Positions 8,613-17,109 of a stretch of 64,000 bases of DNA are shown here, piece by piece. Made by a program: the position numbers and the translations under genes. The notes under the pieces are model-generated. The model saw only the letters and a list, made by a program, of their open reading frames with translations, had not been told where the DNA came from and ran no database searches. The stretch is from Planctomycetota bacterium (GTDB taxonomy: Bacteria > Planctomycetota > Phycisphaerae > SM23-33), in NCBI GenBank assembly GCA_022705325.1, contig JAKJER010000005.1, positions 62,001 through 126,000 of the forward strand. The letters run 5' to 3'. Numbering within the stretch: the stretch's first letter is position 1; the number at the start of each line of letters is the position of its first letter.

Positions 8613-9788
8613 CTACGGGGCGGCAGCCGGCGGAGCAAGCATCGCGGCGCCCAGAAGAGCGAAGAACTCGTCCCACGCGCGGTCCTGCTGGACATAGGTG
8701 CCCGGGATGGGCTTGTGGCCAAGCCGGGCGATCACCAGGTTCCACTCCGGAACGATGACGCAGAAGTTGGTGCTCGCGCCATGGGCGCCGCAAGTCCTGG
8801 GCGGGGCGGCGGGCCAGCGTCGCTTGCCGGTGGCCATCACGCCGTTGGTCCACCAATACAGCCCGTAGGCGCCGGCGAGCAGGCTCCGGCTGCGCCCCGG
8901 GAGGTTCGCGGGCACCTGGTTTGAGGTTGCCTGGTCCACGAACGCTGCCGGCAGGACCTGCTTGCCGTTCCAGGCGCCGCGGTTGAGATACAGCCATCCC
9001 AGCCGCGCCAGCTCGCCGGGCGTGGTTCGGACTCCGCCGTTGGCCTTCAGGGCGGGAGTGCCCGCGGCGTTGCAGTGGTCCATGCCGTCGGCCCGTCCGC
9101 TGACGCCCCATTCCCACCGGGTCATGCCGATGGGGTCGGCGATGCGGCGCTTGAAGAAGACGTTCAGCGGCTCCTTGGCCAGGCGGGTCGCCAGCACCCG
9201 CCCCAACAGGTGCACGTCGTGGTCGTTGTAGGCGATATGCGAGCCGGGCGGTTCGAACTCAGGCTTCTCCGGCCGGAGCGCGTATTCGCACGGATCGCCC
9301 CACGGTTGGCCGGGCAGGACCCGGACGACCTTCCCGCGATAACCGCCCCGCATGGAGGCCAGTTGACCGAGGGTGATTCGCCCGTAGGCCGGATGCCGAT
9401 CATCCAGATCCGCCAGGAGCTCGACCACCCGTGTGTCCAGCGTGCAAGCCCCATCGCCGATCAGTACGCCGAGAACCGTGCTCGTGAAGACCTTCGTTGC
9501 CGAGTAGATCTCATGGCAGGCCTCGCTGTCAGGACCCTGCCAGATCAGACGCCCGTTGCGGACGATGACCAGTTGCCTGGCCCCGTCGGGTCCGAAGGCC
9601 TTCTCCATGTGGGCGATCGCGGAGCGGAGCTTGACCTCGTCGATGCCCTGAGAGCGGGGCGTCGCCTGATCCCAGCGTGCCCGTGGGAACACAACAGAAG
9701 GACCGGCGCCCGGCGACGGGGCGGCCGCCCAAACCAGCGCCACGGCCAGCAACAGGAACCGGACTCGATCTGTCGCCAGTTTCATCAT
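8613..9788 (-). CDS. Exported serine hydrolase of the beta-lactamase (class C/PBP4-like) family
   Basis: 391 residues with a signal peptide of about 28 residues. SxxK is SATK at residues 96-99 (EIYSATKVFTSTVLGVLIG). The second motif region is HIAYNDHDVHLLG, with Tyr-Asn, and the third is near STNFCVIVPEWN. It is homologous along its whole length to the protein at 640-1755 (same WxATK…FTSTVLG core, same ICALDTR-like and RWEWG segments), so the pair arose by duplication. It probably acts in the periplasm on an ester, amide or muropeptide; the actual substrate is not readable. No strong ribosome site is visible before the two consecutive ATG codons. Confidence 0.84.
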   Translation of the reverse strand: MMKLATDRVRFLLLAVALVWAAAPSPGAGPSVVFPRARWDQATPRSQGIDEVKLRSAIAHMEKAFGPDGARQLVIVRNGRLIWQGPDSEACHEIYSATKVFTSTVLGVLIGDGACTLDTRVVELLADLDDRHPAYGRITLGQLASMRGGYRGKVVRVLPGQPWGDPCEYALRPEKPEFEPPGSHIAYNDHDVHLLGRVLATRLAKEPLNVFFKRRIADPIGMTRWEWGVSGRADGMDHCNAAGTPALKANGGVRTTPGELARLGWLYLNRGAWNGKQVLPAAFVDQATSNQVPANLPGRSRSLLAGAYGLYWWTNGVMATGKRRWPAAPPRTCGAHGASTNFCVIVPEWNLVIARLGHKPIPGTYVQQDRAWDEFFALLGAAMLAPPAAAP

Positions 9789-9834
9789 GGAGAAAGAGGG
9801 CGGGCAACCGGAGACCGCCGCCCGTCGGGTGGCA

Positions 9835-10803
9835 CTACGCCTTGGCCGGCAGGAACGGGAACAGCCTGCGAAGCTCCCGGGCGTTGGGGCGGGCGCCGTA
9901 CTCGCAGATCTCGAATGCCTCGGCGTACTTCACGTCCTTGCCGGCCGGGCCGTAGGTCTCGATCAGCTTCTCGCGGTTCTGATCGGCCACGGAGGCGAAG
10001 CGCCGGCGGAAGGCCTCGCGGACGCCCTGGCGTTTCTTGTCGCGCCCGGCCGGGTCGTCCAGGGCCGGGTTGGGCTTGCCCATCGCCCCGCCCTCGACGA
10101 ACTGCGACTCCATGAGCACCAGGGCCTCGACCTTCTTGTCGATGACCGGGTCGATCGCCACGACGATGTCGGCGCGGAACGGGTTGGGCCGCTGGAAGTA
10201 GTCGTGCGAATACAGGAAGAGCGGGTTTCGCTTCAAGGGCGGCGCGTCGGGGCAGAAGAACGGCACGCCCACCATGTACGCGCTGTCCTGCATGAGCACG
10301 CCGACGTAGCGGTGGTCGGGATGGTAGTCATTGGGGCGATGGCCGATCACGATGTCCGCCCCCCACTGGCGGATGACGCGGGTGAGCAGGCGGCGGTTGG
10401 CCAGCGTGGGCTCCAGCTCGCCGTCGTGGATATCCAGCACGAGCGAATGGGTGCCCATGACCTTGGACGCAGCCGCCACCTCGGCGGTGCGGCGCTGGGC
10501 GAGCGCCCCGCCGGCCATCGCGAAGTGCCCGATGTCGCCGTTGGTGACCGAGACGAGCTGGACGTGATGGCCCAGGCCGGCCCACAGGGCGCCTATGCCG
10601 CCCGCGCGGATCTCCGCGTCGTCGGGGTGGGCCCCGAAGACGACGATCCGCAGCTTCCCGTCGTCCGGTGGGGCGAGCGTCGAGGCGGCGCTGGCCTGCG
10701 CCGGGGCCGGCGCCTCGCCGCCCGCGGCGGCCACGGCCCCGCCCACAGCCGTCGCTTCCAGGAACCCACGCCGCGTCATCTGAGTTGTACCTTGTGGGGA
10801 CAT
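9835..10803 (-). CDS. Tat-exported PIG-L/LmbE-family deacetylase
   Basis: 322 residues. The signal TRRGFLEATAVGGAVAAAGG is of the twin-arginine type. The catalytic domain starts at about residue 52 with the family motif GAHPDDAE, in which His and Asp bind zinc, and continues with the second zinc motif HPDHRYVG near residue 158. The family hydrolyses N-acetyl groups from GlcNAc-type sugars or mycothiol-like conjugates. Export places this one outside the cytoplasm, so a cell-surface or environmental amino sugar is likely, though this is inference. GGGAG lies 7-8 bases before the ATG. The gene is followed closely by the beta-lactamase-family gene at 8613-9788. Confidence 0.86.
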   Translation of the reverse strand: MSPQGTTQMTRRGFLEATAVGGAVAAAGGEAPAPAQASAASTLAPPDDGKLRIVVFGAHPDDAEIRAGGIGALWAGLGHHVQLVSVTNGDIGHFAMAGGALAQRRTAEVAAASKVMGTHSLVLDIHDGELEPTLANRRLLTRVIRQWGADIVIGHRPNDYHPDHRYVGVLMQDSAYMVGVPFFCPDAPPLKRNPLFLYSHDYFQRPNPFRADIVVAIDPVIDKKVEALVLMESQFVEGGAMGKPNPALDDPAGRDKKRQGVREAFRRRFASVADQNREKLIETYGPAGKDVKYAEAFEICEYGARPNARELRRLFPFLPAKA

Positions 10804-10905
10804 GTTCGATCTCCCAGAGCGGGTAAACTGACAACGGTAATTGTGGTCAGGCAGTGCCGTAATGTCAAATAACCGTCGGGTATATGATGAGGAACGAGTA
10901 AGCTG

Positions 10906-11826
10906 CTATATATGTCCGTGGGGGTGCGAGGGTCCCTCATCAGGAGGACTGGAAGGTTGCTTGGAGGGCATTTGCAATAATGCTCTCCGCTCATCCCATG
11001 CCAACGACGCCAAGAGAGACTCTTCTGTCCCGAACAGGTTGAACTCCGTAACATTGTGGTCCCAATGCAGGCTTTCTAGTGCACTAGTACGCTCATTTGC
11101 GGGAATGGTCAGTTTGATAACGCGATCTTGATCAGGAGAATTACCGGCAATAATCTCGCCATAGCCAGCGAACTCAAGGCGTTTCGCCAGAGAATTCCAC
11201 AGTACCGCGCAAGTATATGTGCTCTTTTGTAGGAAATGCCTTTGGTGGGTGCAGTAATAGGGGCTCGTGCAAACAATTCGAGGCTCCTGCAAGTCCAGGT
11301 CCCATGTTTTTGATCCCCGAGGGTATTCTATGTAGCAAAACACGGCGACCCGTTTGCACTCAAGACTTACTTTGGCAAATGCAAAGAAGGCAGCAATATA
11401 GGGCGAGCGTGTCCAATCAAGCAGCGGGGAAGGGAAACCATGATGCCGAAGGTAAGCAAGATATTCTAGCCATGGGATTTCGCTGCTATTCAGGCGCTTC
11501 TTCAAGGTCGTCACACTCGGCACCTTTTCAGGCAACTCCCAGCTTCTTCCGGTGACAGACTCAATATGGGGTGAGCATTTCAGACAATACCGGAGATACT
11601 CCTTCAATCCCACCGGTTTTACCGGTTTGCTTGAAGACAGTTCCTCTCTCATGAAACGATCTAGAGTCGTCTCAAGGCTCCAGTTGCTATCCGGTTGCCC
11701 TCTGTAGAGAATCAGCGCCCGTGGGTACTCGTTTCGGATAGCAGTCAGTTCCGACGCTAACTCTTCCCAGGAGTGGAGGTCCTTTGCGTGCGCACCGTCT
11801 GGGTTCTGATCCCCTGACATCGTCAT
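10906..11826 (-). CDS. FRG-domain protein
   Basis: 306 residues from the ATG at 11826, chosen because AGGAG lies 6 bases upstream; a longer reading to 11874 has no such site. The FRG signature is clear: LYRGQPDSNWSLETTLDRFM near residues 40-60 and HHGFPSPLLDWTRSPYIAAF near residues 125-145. FRG domains are a poorly understood family often found in mobile or defence gene sets; no activity is assigned. The DNA here is visibly AT-richer than the flanks (a hand count of one 60-base line gives about 52 percent GC), and the protein is richer in Cys, Ser and aromatic residues. It is adjacent to a GIY-YIG nuclease gene on the same strand. Confidence 0.85.
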   Translation of the reverse strand: MTMSGDQNPDGAHAKDLHSWEELASELTAIRNEYPRALILYRGQPDSNWSLETTLDRFMREELSSSKPVKPVGLKEYLRYCLKCSPHIESVTGRSWELPEKVPSVTTLKKRLNSSEIPWLEYLAYLRHHGFPSPLLDWTRSPYIAAFFAFAKVSLECKRVAVFCYIEYPRGSKTWDLDLQEPRIVCTSPYYCTHQRHFLQKSTYTCAVLWNSLAKRLEFAGYGEIIAGNSPDQDRVIKLTIPANERTSALESLHWDHNVTEFNLFGTEESLLASLAWDERRALLQMPSKQPSSPPDEGPSHPHGHI

Positions 11827-12052
11827 GAGCGTCTCCTGGCTGGCTGGGTAAAAGCACAAGAAGCCCAGGGACAAGCAACTGAGCGATGACAGGAATTGTA
11901 CCCGCCAATAAGTTTATGTCTTTGGAATTCAAGGACAGATACCGATTCAAGCCCGTATTCAGATATCCGTTCCCGATTTCCTGAGAAGGCCACCTCTGTC
12001 ATCTGGCCTTTGCCCTGTCCTGACATTCTCTTTCTCCGACAATAGACTCGCG

Positions 12053-12778
12053 CTACTGGAATTTGCGGCGTTTGAATGCCTTCACGTCGGCTGGGGACAG
12101 ATCAAACCACTCCCCGCCTCTTCGCCTCGCGCCGAATCGTTTGTGCCAATACTCTTCAATGCCCGTGGGGTCATCGGTCTTGATAACATGAATGACTTTC
12201 AAGGTGTCTGGCATCAGTAAACGAAGTTCGTACTCCCGTCGTCCCGGGGCGTTAGACTTGCCAATCTTGTAATACTTGCCCGACTTGGCAAGGTACACAC
12301 CCCCGAATTCTGGTTCAGCAGCATCCGGAATTGGCTTGTCCGAGTCGTCGTGGCATACCAAGTATCCTCTTGCTATCTGTGCAACATCGTGATGCGTGCC
12401 ATGCTTAGCGCAATACTCCTCCAAAGCTCTGGCCATGCCGACTTGACCACCGAAACGACGAAAAGGACGGTTGTGGGGGAAGGACGAATCGGACCGAGTG
12501 CGAAGTTTCATTTCCGCACTGGTTGGGAACTTGCGCAGATCTCTGACTAGCCCCGCCAGTCTCTCAAGAAGCTCATCGTCCGTGTAGGCCTTGACGAAAA
12601 CATTTCCGCCATACCCTGCCTCTGAAAGCGCTTCGCTCCACCGGACCCAGTAGATTCCCCGCCAGTCAGACTCCTTGATCCCGGTTTCGGTAGCAAAGCG
12701 GCGAACGCCCAAAGGTGAACCACCATTAGCTTCCGCCGTTCTGCGAATCTCGCTCAGAATGTGATTTTTGCTGGGCAT
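12053..12778 (-). CDS. GIY-YIG nuclease (T5orf172/MUG113-like) with homing-endonuclease-associated repeat
   Basis: About 241 residues if started at 12778; the frame is open to an ATG at 12907, but the extra 43 residues show no conserved pattern and neither start has a clear ribosome site. The N-terminal part (HILSEIRRTAEANGGSPLG, then FATETGIKESDWRGIYWVRW) fits the HNH/homing-endonuclease-associated repeat, a DNA-binding module. A second copy-like segment follows. The C-terminus GGVYLAKSGKYYKIGKSNAP…EYELRL…IEEYWHKRF is a GIY-YIG fold with its paired tyrosines, arginine and glutamate. It probably cuts DNA. AT-rich composition and the FRG neighbour point to acquired DNA. Confidence 0.8.
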   Translation of the reverse strand: MPSKNHILSEIRRTAEANGGSPLGVRRFATETGIKESDWRGIYWVRWSEALSEAGYGGNVFVKAYTDDELLERLAGLVRDLRKFPTSAEMKLRTRSDSSFPHNRPFRRFGGQVGMARALEEYCAKHGTHHDVAQIARGYLVCHDDSDKPIPDAAEPEFGGVYLAKSGKYYKIGKSNAPGRREYELRLLMPDTLKVIHVIKTDDPTGIEEYWHKRFGARRRGGEWFDLSPADVKAFKRRKFQ

Positions 12779-12951
12779 GGTCCAGTATCTTTCGATTCCG
12801 TCCGGAGAAGCTCTTGCTCTCCCGCAGCAATCAGATGCTTCCATTGTGGCTGAATGAAGCGTCCGTGTCAATTTCCGTTCGCCGAATACGATACGCCGTC
12901 GGCTCATGCGTTTGACGAATGAACTGACTACTTCATCCGTAGAGGAATGTC

Positions 12952-14493
12952 ATGGACAAGAGATCATGTAGTTACATGCTGGCTGGGGCGGTCGTGGGGA
13001 TGATCAGCGGGGCGGCGTGGGCCCAGGGCGGCGCGGCGGGGAAGAAGGCCCCCACGCTGAAGCACTCGGAGATCGTCTTCATGTCGGCCGCCGACGACGA
13101 GTCGTACAAGGCGTACCGGGCGACGTTCGTCGGCTGGGGCGGGGCGAATACGAAGGAGCAGGTCGAGCGGCATCACAAGCTGGGGATCCGCTGCACGGGC
13201 TCGATGTGGTGTCTGACCGCCGGGGCCAAGCTCCTGCACGAGAAGGCCGACCTGCTGGGCGCGGTCGCGGTGGACATCGAGGGCAAGCCCATCGCGGTGC
13301 CCTGGCTGTTCGACCACACGTACAAGAGCACGCCCTCGTACTTCGGCTGCACCAACAGCCCGGCCTTCCGGGCGCACAACCGCGACATGGTCCGCCAGCA
13401 GATGGCCGGCGGGGCCGACGGGCTCCACGTGGACGACCACATGGGCGTCTCGCACGCCGCCCACTGGCAGGGCGGGGGGCTGTGCGACCACTGCATGGCC
13501 GCCTTCCGCGGGTGGCTCAAGGCCCACGCGGGCGAGGCCGCCATCGCCAAACAGCTCAAGGATGCGGGCGTCGCGGACATCGAGAAGTTCGACTACCGCG
13601 ACATCATCCGCAAGCACGCCAAGACCCGCGCGGAGTACAAAAAGGTGCAGCGGAAGATCCCGCTGATGGACCTGTTCCTGCGGTTCCACGGCGAGACGGC
13701 GGCCGAGAACGTCCGCCAGCTCGGCGAGCTGGCGACGCAGGTGGCGGGCCACCCGACGCTGCTGAGCGCCAACGCGGGGCTGCCCAGCAACGCCCACGCC
13801 TACGTCCTGCCGAAGCTGACGCACGTGATCTGCGAGGTGGGGCAGAACGCCGCCTCGGGCACGGGCGGCATCGGCCAGGCCATCGAGGGCTACCGGATGG
13901 CCGCCCGCCTGGACCGGCCCCTGGCCGCCACCGCCTCGGGGCACGACTGGGCCTTCGCCAATGAGAACAACCCGCACGACCTGGTGCGGTTCTGGGTGGC
14001 CGTGGCTTACGCCCACGGGCAGCGCTTCATGGTGCCTCACCCCAAGCGACAGTGGTGCTTTACCAGCCAGAAGGGCACGCACTGGTACGCCGCGCCGGTC
14101 AACGAGTTCGCGCCCGTCTACCAGTTCATCTCGGGCAACGCCGCCTGGTTCGACGGCTTCGAGGAGGATGCCAGCGATGCGGGCCTGAAGGCGGTGGCGG
14201 CCATCCAGAGGCCCAAGACGGTGCTGTGCGCGCTGCGGCGGCGGGCGGATGGGGCGGCGGCCCTGCACGTGCTGAACCTGGACTACGACAAGGATACGAA
14301 GAAGTTCCGCCCCGCCGATAAGATCAGCCTGCGCCTGCCCGCGAGCCTCTTGCCGGGCGGGGCGAGCAAGGCCCGCCTGCTGAGTTACGATGCGAAGGAG
14401 ACGGAGATCACCCTTACGAGAGAGGCGGGCCAGGCCCGAATAGACCTGCCCGCCCTGCGACTGTGGACGGTCGTGGCGATCCCCAAACCGTAG
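12952..14493 (+). CDS. Exported TIM-barrel glycoside-hydrolase-like protein
   Basis: 513 residues with a signal peptide ending near AWAQ (about residue 25). The ATG at 12952 has AGAGGA 7 bases upstream. The sequence reads like a (beta/alpha)8 hydrolase of the GH42/alpha-amylase type: a GADGLHVDDHMG strand with two aspartates, a GGGLCDHCMAAFRGWL segment resembling the CxxC and FRxWL of GH42-like proteins, and a C-terminal small domain (LHVLNLDYDKDTKKF…LRLPASLLPGG). No single catalytic pair can be named with confidence, and the substrate is unknown. A perfect hairpin terminator starts 12 bases after the stop. The gene diverges from the GIY-YIG gene. Confidence 0.65.
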   Translation: MDKRSCSYMLAGAVVGMISGAAWAQGGAAGKKAPTLKHSEIVFMSAADDESYKAYRATFVGWGGANTKEQVERHHKLGIRCTGSMWCLTAGAKLLHEKADLLGAVAVDIEGKPIAVPWLFDHTYKSTPSYFGCTNSPAFRAHNRDMVRQQMAGGADGLHVDDHMGVSHAAHWQGGGLCDHCMAAFRGWLKAHAGEAAIAKQLKDAGVADIEKFDYRDIIRKHAKTRAEYKKVQRKIPLMDLFLRFHGETAAENVRQLGELATQVAGHPTLLSANAGLPSNAHAYVLPKLTHVICEVGQNAASGTGGIGQAIEGYRMAARLDRPLAATASGHDWAFANENNPHDLVRFWVAVAYAHGQRFMVPHPKRQWCFTSQKGTHWYAAPVNEFAPVYQFISGNAAWFDGFEEDASDAGLKAVAAIQRPKTVLCALRRRADGAAALHVLNLDYDKDTKKFRPADKISLRLPASLLPGGASKARLLSYDAKETEITLTREAGQARIDLPALRLWTVVAIPKP

Positions 14494-14505
14494 TCACACG
14501 CAGCC

Positions 14506-14535
14506 AACGCCCACGGGAGGCCTCCCGTGGGCGTT
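14506..14535. terminator. Perfect 30-bp palindrome, likely bidirectional terminator
   Basis: The half AACGCCCACGGGAGG is followed at once by its exact reverse complement, then TTTGT. It lies between the converging genes ending at 14493 and 14588. The same stem core GCCCACGG occurs in the hairpin at 31590-31617. Confidence 0.75.
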
Positions 14536-14587
14536 TGTGACTCGCGCGCACTCCGCGGGCCGGAACCAGCATTGCGCACGTCGGTCG

Positions 14588-14965
14588 CTACAGGACCACT
14601 TCGACGTCCTGTCCGATCCAGTGGCGGGCTTCGGCCAGTTCGCTGACGTCGAAGTAGCGGATGTCGGCGGTGGTGAACGGCTTGCAGAAGACGGCCATGC
14701 CGTGCTCCCACCGCTTGTCGCCGACGATCGCCAGCCGCTCGATGTCGCTGAAGTGACGCAGGTCGAACTTGAGGTCTTCCCACAGGCCGCCGGCCGTCCA
14801 GCCGTGGAAGTCGTGCAGTTCGACCAGCATCCGGATCTTGCCGTGTTGCCGGATGAGTTTCTCCACGTGGGGGACGAACGTCTGGTAGTCATCCTTGTCC
14901 AGCTTGCCCGACAACTTGAGAACCAGCATCTTTCCGCTCAGCGATTCATGAAGTTCCACGCTCAT
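14588..14965 (-). CDS. SpoIIAA-like (STAS/CRAL-TRIO-type) protein
   Basis: 125 residues from the ATG at 14965, with GGGAGA 8 bases before it. The opening GKMLVLKLSGKLDKDDYQTF and the middle RMLVELHDFHGWTAGGLWED with DIERLAIVGDKRWEHGMAVF match the small SpoIIAA-like family. These proteins are single-domain, cytosolic and resemble STAS domains. A lipid or small-ligand role has been suggested for the fold; nothing here identifies a partner. The gene stands alone between two plus-strand genes. Confidence 0.78.
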   Translation of the reverse strand: MSVELHESLSGKMLVLKLSGKLDKDDYQTFVPHVEKLIRQHGKIRMLVELHDFHGWTAGGLWEDLKFDLRHFSDIERLAIVGDKRWEHGMAVFCKPFTTADIRYFDVSELAEARHWIGQDVEVVL

Positions 14966-15083
14966 AGCCGTCTCCCAAGCGACAGGTTTGTCCTCTACAT
15001 GATAGTCGTTGGGGCCGGCGGCGGCTATAATCCTGTGCGTTGCGGAACATGAAATGCCCCGGGCCCCTTTAGAGGACGACCCC

Positions 15084-16076
15084 ATGAACCGACGACGCGA
15101 GACCGCCTCCAGACCTACCCGCCGCGACTTCCTCCGCCGCTCCGCCCTGGCCGGCTCGGCCGTGCTGGCCCTGCGGAACCTGCCCCTGCGGGCCGAGCCC
15201 GCGGGCGAGTTGCCCACGCGGGTGCTGGGGCGGACCAATCAGAAGGTGACGATCCTGGGTCTGGGCACCGCCCCGATCGGCGAGGCACGCCTGCCCGTCC
15301 CGGAGGCGGTGAAGATCTTCGGCGAGTCCATGGACCGCGGGGTGACGTACATCGACACGGCCCGCAGCTACGGCATCGCCGAGGAGGCCCTGGGCCAACT
15401 CGTACCCAAGCGCCGCGACAAGCTCTTCCTGGTCACCAAGCTGTGGACCGAGTCCGGCAAGCAGGCCGAGAAGCTCTTCGCCGAGTCGCTCCGCACGCTC
15501 AAGACCGACCACCTGGACCTGGTCCACATCCATCACATCGGCGGCAAGGACCCGGAGAAGGTGAAGGCCGCCGACGGCATCCTGAGCTTCCTGCTCAAGC
15601 AGAAGGCGCAGGGCAAGCTGCGATTCATCGGGATGTCCGGGCATTGCCGCCCCGACCGCTTCGTCGAGATGCTCAAGACCGACCAGATCGACGTGGTCAT
15701 GGGCGTGATGAACTACGCCGACTGCAACACCTACAACTTCGAGGGCACGGTCCTGCCGGAGTGCCGCAAGCGCAACGTGGGCGCCGCGGCCATGAAGGTC
15801 TACGTGGGCATCAAGGGCGGGTTCAAGAACCACCGCAACGGGCGGGTCGGCTGCGTCACGCCGCCCGAGCGGCTGGAAGCCGCCCTGGCATACTGCCTGG
15901 ACCTGGAGGGAATCTCGGTGGCCGTCGTGGGCCCATTCACGCTGGAGCACGCGATCCAGAACGTGGACTTCGCCCGGCGCTACAAGCCGCTGACCGATCA
16001 GCAGCGCGAGGAGTTGCTCAAGCGCGGCAAGGAGATCGCCGCCGAGATCGGCCCGCGCTACGGCCCGGTGGCGTGA
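15084..16076 (+). CDS. Tat-exported aldo/keto reductase
   Basis: 330 residues from the ATG at 15084 (AGAGG upstream). The signal RRDFLRRSALAGSAVLALR is a twin-arginine type. The barrel follows: LGRTNQKVTILGLGTAPIGE, then YIDTARSYGIAEEALGQ with the catalytic Asp and Tyr, LFLVTKLW with the Lys, and LVHIHHIG with the His. Thus the full catalytic tetrad is present, unlike in the ferredoxin-tailed relative at 7278-8516. The usual donor is NAD(P)H, which is odd for a periplasmic protein; folding with bound cofactor before Tat export would explain it. Substrate unknown. The 3' end abuts an inverted-repeat element. Confidence 0.85.
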   Translation: MNRRRETASRPTRRDFLRRSALAGSAVLALRNLPLRAEPAGELPTRVLGRTNQKVTILGLGTAPIGEARLPVPEAVKIFGESMDRGVTYIDTARSYGIAEEALGQLVPKRRDKLFLVTKLWTESGKQAEKLFAESLRTLKTDHLDLVHIHHIGGKDPEKVKAADGILSFLLKQKAQGKLRFIGMSGHCRPDRFVEMLKTDQIDVVMGVMNYADCNTYNFEGTVLPECRKRNVGAAAMKVYVGIKGGFKNHRNGRVGCVTPPERLEAALAYCLDLEGISVAVVGPFTLEHAIQNVDFARRYKPLTDQQREELLKRGKEIAAEIGPRYGPVA

Positions 16077-16080
16077 TCGA

Positions 16081-16298
16081 TTGCGGAATGCGGATTAACC
16101 AGCCGACGCAGAGGCTCAGAGACGCAGAGGAAATAGAAGCCCGAGAGAGATAGAGAGAGGGGAGAAGGGCCCACCGCTTAGGGGTGAGCTTCCGCGTTCC
16201 AGTGATCCCAACGCTATCGGAGCGGCTCCCGCTTTCCCTCTTCTCTATTCTCCTCTCTCTGCGCCTCTGCGGCCCGCCGTTGATTCCGCGATCCGCAA
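16081..16298. repeat. Inverted-repeat element, about 218 bp
   Basis: The outer arms 16081-16121 and 16258-16298 are imperfect reverse complements: the left starts TTGCGGAATGCGGATTAACC and the reverse complement of the right starts TTGCGGATCGCGGAATCAAC, and both continue into a GACGCAGAGG- or CCGCAGAGG-type purine-rich tract. The interior is GA-rich on the left and TC-rich on the right and codes for nothing recognisable. It lies between two converging genes. A cousin with CACAGAG tracts is at 55150-55360. Confidence 0.65.
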
Positions 16299-16326
16299 CC
16301 TGCCTCCGGCAGGCAGGTCCGCAATC

Positions 16327-17109
16327 CTACCGGCCTCGCCGGGCGGCGATGAGGGCGGCGCCGAGGGCGCCGGTCATCTGCGGGCGGGGGACGATCTCGA
16401 CGCCCTGGTTGAGGGCCGCCGTCAGGGCCCGGTCCATGCCGGGCACCAGGGCCACCCCGCCGGTGAAGGCGATGGGCGTGGCGACGGAACGCCCGACCAT
16501 GCCCGAGACGCGCGAGGCGATGGCGTTCTGCACGCCGGCGACGATGTCCTCGGGCGCGGTGCCGGCGGCCAGCAGCGAGATGATCTCCGTCTCTGCGAAG
16601 ACCACGCACATGGAGCTGATGGCAGCCGGCTGGGCGGCCCGCCCGGCCAACTCGCCCAGGTCTTCGAGTGCGACGCCCAGGCGCTCGGCGACCATTTCGA
16701 GGAACCGCCCGGTCCCGGCGGCGCAGCGGTCGTTCATAGCGAAATCACGCACGCTGCCGTCGTCGGCGAGCCGCAGGAGCTTGCTGTCCTGCCCGCCGAT
16801 CTCGATGACCGTTCGGGCCGACGGCATGACGTGGCGCACGCCGGCGGCGTGGCAGGTGATCTCGGTGACGGTGGTGTCGGCGGCCGAGACGACGTTGCGC
16901 CCGTACCCGGTGGCCACGGTGCGGGCCAGGTCGCTGCGGCCCAACCCCGCGCGGTCCAGCACGTCGTCCAGCAGCCGACCGGCCAGGTCGTCCTGGCGGA
17001 CGCCCTGATCGCTGCACCCCTCGCCGCGCACGGAGCGGCTTGCGGCGTCCCACAGGACCACCTTGACCGCCCGCGACCCGGCATCGATTCCGGCACAGAT
17101 CATTCGCAC
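16327..17109 (-). CDS. BadF/BadG/HgdC-type CoA-dehydratase activator ATPase
   Basis: 260 residues, a usual length for the single-domain activators. It opens with the ASKHA phosphate loop CAGIDAGSRAVKVVLWD. It has VIEIGGQDSK, the cluster-ligand region FAMNDRCAAGTGRFLE, and SSMCVVFAETEIISLL, whose Cys residues in the family bind one [4Fe-4S] between two subunits. Such proteins use ATP to push an electron into 2-hydroxyacyl-CoA dehydratases or benzoyl-CoA reductases. No dehydratase or reductase subunit lies nearby, so its partner is unknown; a role in activating another radical or low-potential enzyme is possible. Confidence 0.85.
   Translation of the reverse strand: MRMICAGIDAGSRAVKVVLWDAASRSVRGEGCSDQGVRQDDLAGRLLDDVLDRAGLGRSDLARTVATGYGRNVVSAADTTVTEITCHAAGVRHVMPSARTVIEIGGQDSKLLRLADDGSVRDFAMNDRCAAGTGRFLEMVAERLGVALEDLGELAGRAAQPAAISSMCVVFAETEIISLLAAGTAPEDIVAGVQNAIASRVSGMVGRSVATPIAFTGGVALVPGMDRALTAALNQGVEIVPRPQMTGALGAALIAARRGR

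Noticed and set aside
640..9788. True beta-lactamases (antibiotic resistance)
   Set aside because: The SxxK family is broad, the second and third motifs differ from class C enzymes, and nothing links them to drugs.
12350..12550. A 66-residue plus-strand frame inside the GIY-YIG gene
   Set aside because: Antisense to a well supported nuclease gene, no ribosome site and no family match.
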